The notes beneath the pieces are model-generated. The model saw only the letters and a list, made by a program, of their open reading frames with translations. It did not search any database and was not told where the DNA came from. The translations under genes were made by a program, and so were the position numbers. A stretch of 64,000 nucleotides of DNA from contig NC_014960.1 in assembly GCF_000199675.1 (NCBI RefSeq), positions 2,480,001 through 2,544,000 of the forward strand. Direction: 5' to 3'. Positions 26,179-33,985 of this stretch are shown one piece after another; position 1 is the first letter of the stretch, and every line of letters starts with the position of its first letter. The DNA is from Anaerolinea thermophila UNI-1. Lineage in GTDB: Bacteria; Chloroflexota; Anaerolineae; Anaerolineales; Anaerolineaceae.

Positions 26179-27996
26179 GTGTCCATCTCTGCTTCATCAC
26201 AGTCCTACGACCTTAAAAACGCATTGACTCCCAATCGCCTTCTGGGACTGTGGCGCCTGATGACCGGTTATCACTGGCATTATCTGGGTGCCACGTTAGG
26301 AGTGGGGTTAGCGGCGCTTGCCAAAGCCGCTACATCCTTTTTACTGCGCTTCTTTGTGGATCATTACTTTCAGCCTGGACCGCATCCATACCCGCTGGTC
26401 ATGGTAGCCTCAGGCTTCGTTGTGCTGGCAGCCTTTGAGGGATTACTGAGTTTCCTCAGCGGCAGACTGACTGCTCAAACCGCAGAGGGCGCAACCCGCC
26501 GCCTGCGCAACTACCTGTTTGACCACATCCAGCGCTTGCCTTTTTCCTATCACCGCAAGATGCAAACCGGTGAGTTGATTCAGCGCTGTACCTCGGACGT
26601 GGACGCAGTACGCCGTTTCTTTGCCGATCAGGCTATCGGTATTGGACGGATTGTCCTGCTCTTTGTCATCAACTTTGTCGCCATTTTGCAGTTAAACGTC
26701 AAACTGGGACTGATTTCCATTGTGGTCATCCCGTTTGTCCTGCTGACTTCAGCGTTCTTTTTCAAGCGTGTTTCCAAAGCCTATGAGGATTTTCAGGAAC
26801 AGGATGCCGTGCTGACCACTGCCCTGCAGGAAAATCTGACTGGCGTTCGGGTGGTGAAAGCTTTTGCCCGTCAACAGTACGAAATTCAAAAATTCGAGCG
26901 GGAAAACCGGGAAAAGTTTCAGCGCGGTAAGAAGTTAACCCTCATGCATTCTTTCTTCTGGCCCGCCTCGGATGTTCTTTGCGGAGCGCAAACGCTGATT
27001 GGCTATCTGGTCGGCGCGCTGATGGTAATCAACGGTGAAATCACCATTGGAACCTACCTGGCTTATATGGGGCTGGTGGTGTACATCATCTGGCCCATGC
27101 GCAACCTGGGGCGCTTGATTGTGCAAACCTCGACGGGACTGGTCTCTTTCAACCGTGTGATGGAGATTATCAAGGAAGAGCGCGAATCGCTGGATGAGGG
27201 AGATTACCTTCCCGAGGGCAATCTACGCGGGGAAGTGGTTTTTGACCATGTGGGCTTTCACTACGAAGACCGCGTGGATATCCTCAAGGATGTCACTTTT
27301 TCCGTCCAGCCCGGTGAGGTTGTGGCACTGCTGGGTTCCACCGGCTCGGGAAAAACCACGCTGGTGAATCTCTTGCCGCGCTTCTACGACCCCACCGAAG
27401 GGCGCATCCTGCTGGATGGGGTGGACATCACCCGATATCCCCGGCGCTACCTGCGCCAGCAGATTGGTATTGTGGAGCAAGAGCCATTCTTGTTCTCGCG
27501 CTCCATTCTGGAGAACATCACTTACGGCGTGGGGCGGGAAGTCCCCATGGAAGAGGTTGAAGCCGCCGCCCGCGCCGCCGCTATCCATGATGTCATCATG
27601 AGTTTCCCCAAGGGCTATCACACGCTGGTGGGAGAAAAAGGGGTGACGCTCTCCGGCGGTCAAAAGCAACGGGTTGCCATCGCGCGAACGTTGTTGAAGA
27701 ACCCACGCATCCTGATTCTTGACGACTCCACCTCTTCGGTAGATACCGAAACCGAAGCCGAGATTCGCGCTGCCTTGCAGGCATTGATGAAAAACCGCAC
27801 AACTTTCATTATTGCCCACCGCATTCAAAGCGTCATGGAAGCAGATCAAATCCTGGTGATGGATCAGGGCAGAATCGTCCAGCGTGGCAAGCACGAAGAT
27901 TTGCTGGCGCAGGAAGATGGCTTTTACCGCAAGATTTACGACATCCAAACCCGCATCGAAGCCGAACTGGAAAAGGAGATTGCCAATGCCGCCTGA
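26179..27996 (+). CDS. ABC exporter half-transporter with degenerate catalytic Glu
   Basis: This 605-aa protein has six membrane helices (residues about 25-315) fused to a nucleotide-binding domain. Walker A GSTGSGKTT and signature LSGGQKQR are canonical. The Walker B end reads LILDDSTS, so Asp516 stands where the catalytic Glu should be. The GTG at 26179 is chosen over an upstream ATG because GGGAGGAG lies 8 nt before it. The following gene has the complementary pattern, as expected for a heterodimeric exporter with one dead ATP site. Substrate unknown; lipids or drugs are typical for the family. Confidence 0.93.
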   Translation: MSISASSQSYDLKNALTPNRLLGLWRLMTGYHWHYLGATLGVGLAALAKAATSFLLRFFVDHYFQPGPHPYPLVMVASGFVVLAAFEGLLSFLSGRLTAQTAEGATRRLRNYLFDHIQRLPFSYHRKMQTGELIQRCTSDVDAVRRFFADQAIGIGRIVLLFVINFVAILQLNVKLGLISIVVIPFVLLTSAFFFKRVSKAYEDFQEQDAVLTTALQENLTGVRVVKAFARQQYEIQKFERENREKFQRGKKLTLMHSFFWPASDVLCGAQTLIGYLVGALMVINGEITIGTYLAYMGLVVYIIWPMRNLGRLIVQTSTGLVSFNRVMEIIKEERESLDEGDYLPEGNLRGEVVFDHVGFHYEDRVDILKDVTFSVQPGEVVALLGSTGSGKTTLVNLLPRFYDPTEGRILLDGVDITRYPRRYLRQQIGIVEQEPFLFSRSILENITYGVGREVPMEEVEAAARAAAIHDVIMSFPKGYHTLVGEKGVTLSGGQKQRVAIARTLLKNPRILILDDSTSSVDTETEAEIRAALQALMKNRTTFIIAHRIQSVMEADQILVMDQGRIVQRGKHEDLLAQEDGFYRKIYDIQTRIEAELEKEIANAA

Positions 27997-29815
27997 TTAC
28001 TTTGAGGAAGAAGAGTTCGAGACCCGCTTTACCGGAAAAACCCTGCGGCGCATACTGGGATTGCTTGCCGCACATAAAGGCACGGTAGCGGCATTTCTGG
28101 TCATGATTGCCTTTGTGTCCGGATTTGACGCACTGTTTACCTACATCAGCAAACTGGCAATTGACCAGGGAATTTTAAAAAGCGATTTGCCGTTCCTTTA
28201 CCGCATGCTGGCGCTCTACGGCGGCTTAACCATCGTCCAAGCCCTGTTTGTCTTTGGTTTCATCTACACCGTAGGCATCCTGGGCGAGCGCATCCGCTAC
28301 GAGTTGCGTCAGAAAATGTTCAACCATCTGCAAAACCTCTCGCTTTCGTATTACAGCCGCACTCCGGTAGGCTGGATCATGGCGAGGGTGACCTCTGACT
28401 CTGACCGCGTGGCGGATCTGGTCACCTGGGGATTACTGGACGTCACCTGGGCGGCGACAAACATTCTGACCTCGCTGGCTTTCATGCTGTACATCAACTG
28501 GCGTCTGGCGCTGGTTGTGATTCTCATGGTGCCTGTCATGGCTTACGTTGCCACCGAGTTCCGCAAGCGCATCCTTAAAGAGTACCGCAATGTGCGCAAG
28601 ATTAACTCCAAAATCACCGGACAGTACAACGAGAACATCACCGGTGTGCGGGTGGTCAAAGCGCTGGTGCGCGAGGAAGCCAATGCCGCCGAGTTTGCCG
28701 TCCTGACCGGCGACATGTACAAAGCGGCTTATCGAGCCGCCTGGCTCAGTGCGCTGTTTCTTCCATCGGTGCAGTTGATTTCTGCCATGGCGGTCGGCTT
28801 CATCGCCTGGTATGCCGGCTGGAGTTTCGAGGTAGCCGGGCTGACCATTGGCGGAATTCAGGCGTTCATTTCTTACGTCACTTTCATGATGTGGCCCATT
28901 CAGGATATGGCGCGCGTCTTTGCCGAACTTCAGCATGCCACGGCTTCGGCTGAGCGCATCTTCTCCCTGCTGGATTCTGTCCCGGAAGTCGCAGACCGCG
29001 AGGGAGCATATGATCCGGGGAGTATTCGTGGAGATATCGAATTTGACCACGTGACCTTTTATTACGAAGATGGTGTGCCGGTGCTGAAAGATTTCACCCT
29101 CAAGGTTAAACAGGGTGAGACAATTGCCCTGGTAGGTCCTACCGGCGGCGGCAAAAGCACCATCGTCAACCTGTTGTGCCGTTTTTACGAACCCAAAGAG
29201 GGGACGATTCGCATTGGCGGAGTGGATTATACAAAGTTCTCCCTGCACGCTATCCATTCGAGAATCGGGGTGGTTTTGCAAACCCCGCACCTGTTCTCCG
29301 GCACCATCCGCGAAAATTTGCGCTATGGCAAACTGGACGCTACCGATGAAGAAATTGAACGGGCGGCAAAACTTGCCGGAGCCCATGAGTTTATTATGCG
29401 TCTGGACAAGGGCTACGATGAGCCGGTGGGAGAAGGCGGCAACAACCTCTCCGTTGGACAAAAGCAGTTAATCAGCCTGACCCGCGCCATTCTGGCAGAC
29501 CCGGAAATTTTTGTCATGGATGAAGCCACGTCCTCGGTGGACACGCTCACCGAGTCGCTCATCCAGAAGGGCATGGAGCAGATGATGAAAGGGCGCACCA
29601 GTTTTGTGATCGCCCATCGTCTGTCCACCATCAAACGCGCCGACCGCATTCTGGTCATTGAAGACGGGCAAATTGTGGAAATGGGCACGCACGCTGAACT
29701 GCTTCGCCAGAGAGGCAAGTACTATAATCTTTACACCCGTCAGTTCCGTCAGGAAATGGAAGAGGTGTTCGACCCATTTGGGGAAACCCAACAGGCGGCG
29801 CAACCCGCCGATTAG
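27986..29815 (+). CDS. ABC exporter half-transporter with degenerate signature
   Basis: This 609-aa partner overlaps the first half by 11 nt, with AAGGAGA six nt before its ATG inside the upstream gene. It has six membrane helices, Walker A GPTGGGKST, and a full Walker B with Glu (VMDEATSSVD), but its signature is LSVGQ (Val490 replaces Gly). Pairing its catalytic Glu with LSGGQ of the first half makes the active site; its LSVGQ with the Asp516 site makes the non-hydrolytic one. This is the known arrangement of heterodimeric exporters such as BmrCD and TM287/288. Confidence 0.93.
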   Translation: MPPDYFEEEEFETRFTGKTLRRILGLLAAHKGTVAAFLVMIAFVSGFDALFTYISKLAIDQGILKSDLPFLYRMLALYGGLTIVQALFVFGFIYTVGILGERIRYELRQKMFNHLQNLSLSYYSRTPVGWIMARVTSDSDRVADLVTWGLLDVTWAATNILTSLAFMLYINWRLALVVILMVPVMAYVATEFRKRILKEYRNVRKINSKITGQYNENITGVRVVKALVREEANAAEFAVLTGDMYKAAYRAAWLSALFLPSVQLISAMAVGFIAWYAGWSFEVAGLTIGGIQAFISYVTFMMWPIQDMARVFAELQHATASAERIFSLLDSVPEVADREGAYDPGSIRGDIEFDHVTFYYEDGVPVLKDFTLKVKQGETIALVGPTGGGKSTIVNLLCRFYEPKEGTIRIGGVDYTKFSLHAIHSRIGVVLQTPHLFSGTIRENLRYGKLDATDEEIERAAKLAGAHEFIMRLDKGYDEPVGEGGNNLSVGQKQLISLTRAILADPEIFVMDEATSSVDTLTESLIQKGMEQMMKGRTSFVIAHRLSTIKRADRILVIEDGQIVEMGTHAELLRQRGKYYNLYTRQFRQEMEEVFDPFGETQQAAQPAD

Positions 29816-29823
29816 GGCAAGTG

Positions 29824-30516
29824 TTAGTCCACAGGGACGGTTTGCAAAACGGGCAAGCCGTCCTTTTTTTCTACCCGCATGGCAAAGGGAAAGCGGTTGA
29901 CCGCCAGCGCCATGTCCAGGTCGGGGGGTGGAAAAGCCTCTCGAGTGCCGTCATAATGCTTCCCGGAGCGGGAATGGCGCACCCGCTGGTCGATTTCTTG
30001 CCAGTCAATGGGACGGTTTTGCAAATAGGCTTCCAGAACATCGGCGCAGGCAACATCTTCATCCCCCCACCCCTCATCGGGAAAGTAGCCCGTCAGGACA
30101 AAGGTAATTTCTCGCGGAGCCAGCCGCTCAAGGTAGGTGGCGGTGGCGCGTGCATTGGTCAACGCCGCGGTGAGGATATTCTCGGCGTGCAAACAGCGGA
30201 TGACTCCCTGCGTGCCGGCAGTGGTGCGCTGAATCACCGTCTTGCCACGCAGATCGTAGCGGGAAAGTTCGCTGGGAGAATTGCCCAAATCAAACCCCGG
30301 AATGGGAATACCGTCAATTTCGCCCAACAGCAGGCTCCCCGGCATTTGCTGGCGCAACTTCAGGGCTTCTTCGACCGTGGAGGTCAAAACAATTTCTTTT
30401 ACCCCTGCCTCAAAGAGATACCCCGCGGTGGTGAAAGCCCGCAAAACATCAATAACCACTACAACTCCCCGGGCTTGAGCGCAGGTGTTCAGATTTACGC
30501 GGTAAAACTGCATCAT
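29824..30516 (-). CDS. comB: Probable 2-phosphosulfolactate phosphatase (ComB family)
   Basis: ComB removes phosphate from 2-phosphosulfolactate, a step of coenzyme M synthesis in archaea; bacterial homologues are common and their role is often unclear. The protein (230 aa) contains VVVIDVLRAFTTA with a conserved Asp, LLGEIDGIPIPGFDLGNSP, RTTAGTQG and GYFPDEGWGDEDVACAD. The longer open frame to 30690 is discounted: two adjacent ATGs (30516, 30513) sit 6 nt behind TATAAT. No other coenzyme M genes are nearby, so the substrate is uncertain. Confidence 0.82.
   Translation of the reverse strand: MMQFYRVNLNTCAQARGVVVVIDVLRAFTTAGYLFEAGVKEIVLTSTVEEALKLRQQMPGSLLLGEIDGIPIPGFDLGNSPSELSRYDLRGKTVIQRTTAGTQGVIRCLHAENILTAALTNARATATYLERLAPREITFVLTGYFPDEGWGDEDVACADVLEAYLQNRPIDWQEIDQRVRHSRSGKHYDGTREAFPPPDLDMALAVNRFPFAMRVEKKDGLPVLQTVPVD
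29835..29870 (+). terminator. Intrinsic terminator of the ABC exporter operon
   Basis: GGACGGTTTGC pairs with GCAAGCCGTCC (one G-U) and is followed by T7. It lies inside the 3' end of the convergent comB gene. Confidence 0.85.
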
Positions 30517-30522
30517 ACTTTG

Positions 30523-30528
30523 ATTATA
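30523..30528 (-). promoter_or_regulatory. -10 box of comB; leaderless start expected
   Basis: The minus strand reads TATAAT, then 6 nt, then ATG-ATG. No ribosome-binding site fits in between; the -35 is weak. Confidence 0.55.
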
Positions 30529-30632
30529 TAGCAACGCAGATTGCCCCTGATCAGTAACACCCTCAGAGGCGGTATGGTTTTCGCAACGTAATGTACAATC
30601 ATCAAAGATTGTTTGAAGGGAGGGATATTCTG

Positions 30633-31844
30633 ATGAGTACCTTAGCCGAGAAAGCCTTCCAGCAGGGAGAGGGCATTTTGCGCATGGCACCTAATTGGGT
30701 ACCCCGTTCGTTTTGTATCCCCGGAGGCAGGTTGAAACTGCATCCGGCGGATCTGTACGCCTTTGGTACTCATCGCGGTGGGATTGACGAACGCTGGTTT
30801 GCCTCAACGGTCAAAGCGGATAATGGGACGCTGACTCTGCCGGATGAAGGCTTGAGTTATGTGGTTTGTGGAAAAGGGGATACGGCAGAGAAAATCCTCT
30901 TTAAGGACGTAGTCGCAGAATTAGGGGCTTTGCTTCTCGGTGAAGATTTATGGCAACGCTTTGGGACTTTTCCGGTATTTGCCAAGTTTTTCGATAACCG
31001 CCAAGCCCTGCCTTTTCATTTACATCACCGCAAAGAACACGCCGACCTGGTCGGACAGCCGCCCAAGCCAGAAGCCTACTATTTTCCCCCACAAATGAAC
31101 AATCATTTGGGGGAATTCCCCTATACATTCTTTGGTCTGGAACCCGGTACAACCCCGGAAGATATCAAAACCTGCCTGCGCCGCTGGAACAGCGGAGATA
31201 ACGGTATTCTGGATTTCTCTCGAGCCTACCGGTTGACCCTGGGAACGGGATGGAACATCCCCGCCGGTATCCTTCATGCGCCAGGAAGTCTGTGCACCTA
31301 TGAACCCCAGTGGGCAAGTGACATCTATGCCATGTTTCAATCCCTGGTTAACGATGTGCCTTTTGGATGGGACATGCTCACCCATTATGTTCCGGAAGAA
31401 CGCAAGCAGGATTTGGATTTTATCGCCTCGTTGATTGACTGGGATGCCAATACCGATCCGCAGTTCCGCCGCCATCATCTGCTTCTTCCCCAACCTGTCA
31501 AACCGGTTGAAGAAATGCAGGCAGAAGGCGCTCTGCAGTACCGGGTTGTGTATGGCTCGCCGCTCTTTTCGTCTAAAGAGGTGCAGGTTTTACCCGGACG
31601 ATCGGTCATCCTTAAGGACGAAGGGGCTTACAGTGCCGTTGTCATTCAGGGGTACGGCACCATGGGGGTATGGGAAGTAGAATCCCCCGCGCTGATTCGA
31701 TTTGGACAATTGACGAACGATGAATTCTTCGTTTCGGAAACCGCCGCCAGGCTAGGGGTCAGAGTGGAAAATCGCAGTGCCTCGGAACCACTGGTGATAT
31801 TACAGACTTTTGGACCACAACCTTTAACCAGTCAGGAAAGGTGA
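30633..31844 (+). CDS. Cupin-fold protein resembling mannose-6-phosphate isomerase
   Basis: The 403-aa protein has two beta-barrel regions. Motifs include LPFHLHHRKEHAD near residue 127, with probable metal-binding His and Glu, PPQMNNHLGEFPYTFFGL, and GTGWNIPAGILHAPG near 212-226, whose His is a likely further ligand. These fit type I phosphomannose-isomerase-like cupins, though substrate residues cannot be confirmed. The ATG at 30633 has GGGAGGGA seven nt upstream; the longer frame is discounted. The stop overlaps the start of the EamA transporter gene, so the two may act together in sugar metabolism. Confidence 0.75.
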   Translation: MSTLAEKAFQQGEGILRMAPNWVPRSFCIPGGRLKLHPADLYAFGTHRGGIDERWFASTVKADNGTLTLPDEGLSYVVCGKGDTAEKILFKDVVAELGALLLGEDLWQRFGTFPVFAKFFDNRQALPFHLHHRKEHADLVGQPPKPEAYYFPPQMNNHLGEFPYTFFGLEPGTTPEDIKTCLRRWNSGDNGILDFSRAYRLTLGTGWNIPAGILHAPGSLCTYEPQWASDIYAMFQSLVNDVPFGWDMLTHYVPEERKQDLDFIASLIDWDANTDPQFRRHHLLLPQPVKPVEEMQAEGALQYRVVYGSPLFSSKEVQVLPGRSVILKDEGAYSAVVIQGYGTMGVWEVESPALIRFGQLTNDEFFVSETAARLGVRVENRSASEPLVILQTFGPQPLTSQER

Positions 31845-32743
31845 GAAACTTGTCCCTGCGCAACCCTCATCCTGCTTTGCGTTTCGCCCTTCTGCTTTTT
31901 GGGGTGATGTGCGGCTCGACCGCCGTGATTCTGATCAAAGCCAGTAATGAACATCCTTTTCTGGTAGCCTCATACCGTTTACTGCTGGCTTCTGTTATCC
32001 TTTTCCCGTTTTTCCTGCGGGATTTGAAAGAAGAGCCCTTCTATGGCTGGCGTCAGGTCTCATGGACTCTTCTTCCTGCGCTGGCTTTAGCCATTCATTT
32101 CATGTCCTGGGTGGTTGGCGCACGCATGACCCCGGTTGCCAATGCCAGTCTTATTGCCAACCTGACGCCGGTTGCTATGCCGTTTTTCGTCTGGCTGTTC
32201 TTTCGGGAGCGGGTTAATCGCATTGAGGTGCTGGGAACTCTGCTGACACTGCTCGGGCTGATCCTGCTAACTGGTTTCACCTTTCGGGTAAACCCGGCAC
32301 ACTTCAAAGGGAATCTGATTTGTTTTGGTTCCATGCTGGCATTTGCCATGTATCTGGCACTGGGCAGGCGCAACGGGGGACGCATTCGATTGTGGCTGTA
32401 CATGGTCCCCCTGTACTTCTTTGCCGGGTTGATCAGCCTGATTACAGCGACTTTCTGGATCAATCCAATCAAACCCTATACCCTGAGCAATATTCTGTAC
32501 ATCCTTGCTCTGGCGGCCATTCCCACGGTAGGCGGACACACGATTTTGAATTACTCTCTCAAGTTTTTCCGTGGACAGGTCGTCAGTGTCACCAATTTGA
32601 GCCAGCCCATCTTTGCTACGTTTTTAGGGTATCTCGTATTTAAAGAGAAGCCCGCGGCACTGTTTTATCTGGCGGCGGGAATCATGATGGCAGGTATCTT
32701 AATGGTATTGCACGGCAGCCGTTTGCATCAAGCCGCGCGTTGA
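31841..32743 (+). CDS. EamA/DMT-family transporter
   Basis: This 300-aa protein has ten predicted membrane helices as two five-helix EamA repeats. The first repeat starts near GVMCGSTAVILIKAS and ends before residue 150, and the second ends with TNLSQPIFATFLGYLVFKEKP. The GTG start forms a GTGA overlap with the cupin stop, with AGGAAAG upstream. Family members export or import metabolites such as amino acids, nucleosides or sugars; the substrate is not identifiable. Its end overlaps the convergent thioredoxin-like gene by 16 nt. Confidence 0.88.
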   Translation: MRNLSLRNPHPALRFALLLFGVMCGSTAVILIKASNEHPFLVASYRLLLASVILFPFFLRDLKEEPFYGWRQVSWTLLPALALAIHFMSWVVGARMTPVANASLIANLTPVAMPFFVWLFFRERVNRIEVLGTLLTLLGLILLTGFTFRVNPAHFKGNLICFGSMLAFAMYLALGRRNGGRIRLWLYMVPLYFFAGLISLITATFWINPIKPYTLSNILYILALAAIPTVGGHTILNYSLKFFRGQVVSVTNLSQPIFATFLGYLVFKEKPAALFYLAAGIMMAGILMVLHGSRLHQAAR

Positions 32744-33180
32744 CGGTTCTGAATAGCCATGGTTGAGGATTCAAAGGTCATTACCTGCTGTAGTTGTGTA
32801 AGCAGTCGTTCTTTTCGGATAACCCCGTGGTTAACAAAACGTGGCACACCGGCACTATCGAAAATGAAGGTGGTTGGGATGGAGAGAATGCCGTACTGTT
32901 TGACCAGATCAGGATGTTCATAAGCGTTAATTTCCACAATTCTAAACTGTTCTCCCAGCGTGGTTTTGAGGGACTGCAGCGCCGGCCGCTGAATCGTGCG
33001 GCAGGGAACACAATCCGGGGTGGTAAAGTAAAGGATAAAAGGCTCCCCAGTTGGGAAAGACATAGAAGTCGATATCTTACGGGCTTGCTTCAAAGATCGG
33101 GATTTCAAAAAACTATACACTCCCCAACCTGAAAGCCCAGCAATTAGAGCAAACAGAGCACGAGTCAGAATATCATCCAT
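32728..33180 (-). CDS. Membrane-anchored thioredoxin-like protein
   Basis: The 150-aa protein has one N-terminal membrane helix (about 7-25) and a thioredoxin fold with the redox motif CVPC in TTPDCVPCRTIQRPAL near residues 56-61, the cis-Pro segment SIPTTFIFD, and a normal terminal helix. GAGG lies 6 nt before the ATG. It overlaps the end of the DUF4395 gene by 8 nt and is the second gene of that operon. Pairing of DUF4395 and thioredoxin genes recurs in bacteria, often near sulfur-metabolism genes. A role in thiol or sulfane-sulfur transfer is inferred. Confidence 0.88.
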   Translation of the reverse strand: MDDILTRALFALIAGLSGWGVYSFLKSRSLKQARKISTSMSFPTGEPFILYFTTPDCVPCRTIQRPALQSLKTTLGEQFRIVEINAYEHPDLVKQYGILSIPTTFIFDSAGVPRFVNHGVIRKERLLTQLQQVMTFESSTMAIQNRQRAA

Positions 33181-33670
33181 GGTTTACCTCTTTACGCGGT
33201 CGGAAGCCAGGCAACGTACCCTCAGGGGGTGATTGAGTAAATCCAGGGATACCCAACCGATGGAACCAGTAATACATGGCGCAACCAAGGCAGAAACCGC
33301 CAAACAGGTTGAGCGCCGCCAGGACAATCACGATCCAGGTCAGAATCCAACCAGCCACGAACCATCCGCTCAAAAGGCATACCGTAGCAATCGCGAGAAA
33401 AGTACCGCCTACCCCCTGCGCAAAAAGGTGCGGCTCACGGTGATCGGGAATCAAATCAGGCTTAATCCATCCCAGCGGTTTGAGGAAAAGGTGATAAACC
33501 CACCCAAAAGCCGCGCGTTTCAACAAGAGACTTGCGCTCAACATCAACAGCGCAACCAGCGCCACCAGCAACGGCACATTCAGGATGAAAGCAAGCAGGG
33601 AAAGCAAAATTATGAGCAATTGATTGACTTTCAAAGCCGAGTGATCAACAGGTTCCAGAGGATTCATCAT
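33173..33670 (-). CDS. DUF4395 integral membrane protein
   Basis: The 165-aa protein has four membrane helices and the DUF4395 pattern: an N-terminal KVNQLLIIL helix, the WIKPDLIPDHREPHLFAQGVGG segment near 68-90, and NLFGGFCLGCAMYY near 121-134 with two conserved cysteines (CLGC). The last motif suggests thiol chemistry with its thioredoxin partner. Two ATGs are adjacent (33670, 33667), with CAGGAG four nt upstream. Expression seems to be controlled by the Cys-rich leader ORF and terminator just upstream. Confidence 0.88.
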   Translation of the reverse strand: MMNPLEPVDHSALKVNQLLIILLSLLAFILNVPLLVALVALLMLSASLLLKRAAFGWVYHLFLKPLGWIKPDLIPDHREPHLFAQGVGGTFLAIATVCLLSGWFVAGWILTWIVIVLAALNLFGGFCLGCAMYYWFHRLGIPGFTQSPPEGTLPGFRPRKEVNHG

Positions 33671-33686
33671 AAGACTCCTGAGGCTT

Positions 33687-33737
33687 AAAAAAATACGGGT
33701 GGCTCAGGCTGTAACTTCTTGCTCAGCGAACCACCCG
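33687..33737 (-). terminator. Attenuator terminator in the DUF4395 leader
   Basis: On the minus strand CGGGTGGTTC (from 33737) pairs with GAGCCACCCG (ending 33696), followed by TA and T7 (33693-33687). It ends about 16 nt before the DUF4395 start, after the promoter, so it must be bypassed for expression. The 5' arm GGGTGGT can alternatively pair with ACCGCC in the 3' part of the upstream hairpin, giving a possible antiterminator. Confidence 0.75.
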
Positions 33738-33758
33738 GACAGATACCTGGAAAATGCA

Positions 33759-33833
33759 CTATCCGTCTGAAGGCGGTACGCCGCTCAGACAACAACCCAT
33801 ACAGAAACAAACGACATGCAAAATCCTAATCAT
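33759..33833 (-). CDS. Cys-rich 24-codon leader peptide (uORF)
   Basis: This short ORF starts with ATG at 33833, 8 nt after the TAAAAT -10 box, and ends with TAG at 33759. It encodes 24 residues beginning MIRILHVV, with Cys codons (all TGT) at 9, 11, 14 and 15, then LSGVPPSDG. It has no Shine-Dalgarno, so it fits a leaderless start. The last nine codons lie in the 33765-33790 hairpin, and a terminator follows. This is the layout of a leader peptide whose translation senses cysteinyl-tRNA. It is not proven to be translated; a shorter overlapping ORF in another frame is noted under rejected items. Confidence 0.55.
   Translation of the reverse strand: MIRILHVVCFCMGCCLSGVPPSDG
33765..33790 (-). 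other. Hairpin overlapping the leader ORF
   Basis: GTCTGA and TCAGAC form a perfect outer stem with GGCG/CGCC pairing inside. It starts just after the Cys14-Cys15 codons, so a ribosome stalled there would cover its 5' arm and free the 3' arm. Confidence 0.65.
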
Positions 33834-33841
33834 TACGGACA

Positions 33842-33869
33842 ATTTTAGTCTAATTTAAACGACTGTCAA
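33842..33869 (-). promoter_or_regulatory. Promoter of the leader ORF-DUF4395-thioredoxin operon
   Basis: The minus strand has a perfect TTGACA, a 16-nt spacer and TAAAAT. The expected start is 1-2 nt before the ATG of the 24-codon leader ORF, giving a leader of about 165 nt before DUF4395. Confidence 0.75.
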
Positions 33870-33884
33870 CCTTTTATGCAAAGT

Positions 33885-33913
33885 TTGTCTATTCCTCATC
33901 TTTTTTGTATTAC
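33885..33913 (+). promoter_or_regulatory. Possible promoter of the MFS gene
   Basis: TTGTCT, 17 nt and TATTAC. The expected start falls in the left arm of the adjacent inverted repeat. Confidence 0.4.
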
Positions 33914-33950
33914 GTTTTACACTGGAGGGTCTATCATAAAGGTGTAAAAC
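33914..33950 (+). repeat. Perfect 9-bp inverted repeat before the MFS gene
   Basis: GTTTTACAC (33914-33922) and GTGTAAAAC (33942-33950) are exact reverse complements with 19 nt between. It lies over the expected transcription start, so it could be an operator or an mRNA hairpin. Confidence 0.6.
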
Positions 33951-33985
33951 CATTTGGAATAAAAATACCCATCTATGGAGGTCAC

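Noticed and set aside
28433..29461. A 342-codon minus-strand frame inside the second ABC half-transporter
   Set aside because: The plus-strand frame encodes all ABC motifs; the reverse frame has no recognisable domain or ribosome-binding site.
33785..33817. A second short leader ORF (MSFVSVWVVV, five Val codons) with AGGA upstream in the DUF4395 leader
   Set aside because: It overlaps the Cys-rich ORF in another frame and would fit a valine attenuator, but the downstream genes are not branched-chain amino-acid genes. It remains an alternative reading of the same leader, less likely than the leaderless Cys-rich ORF.
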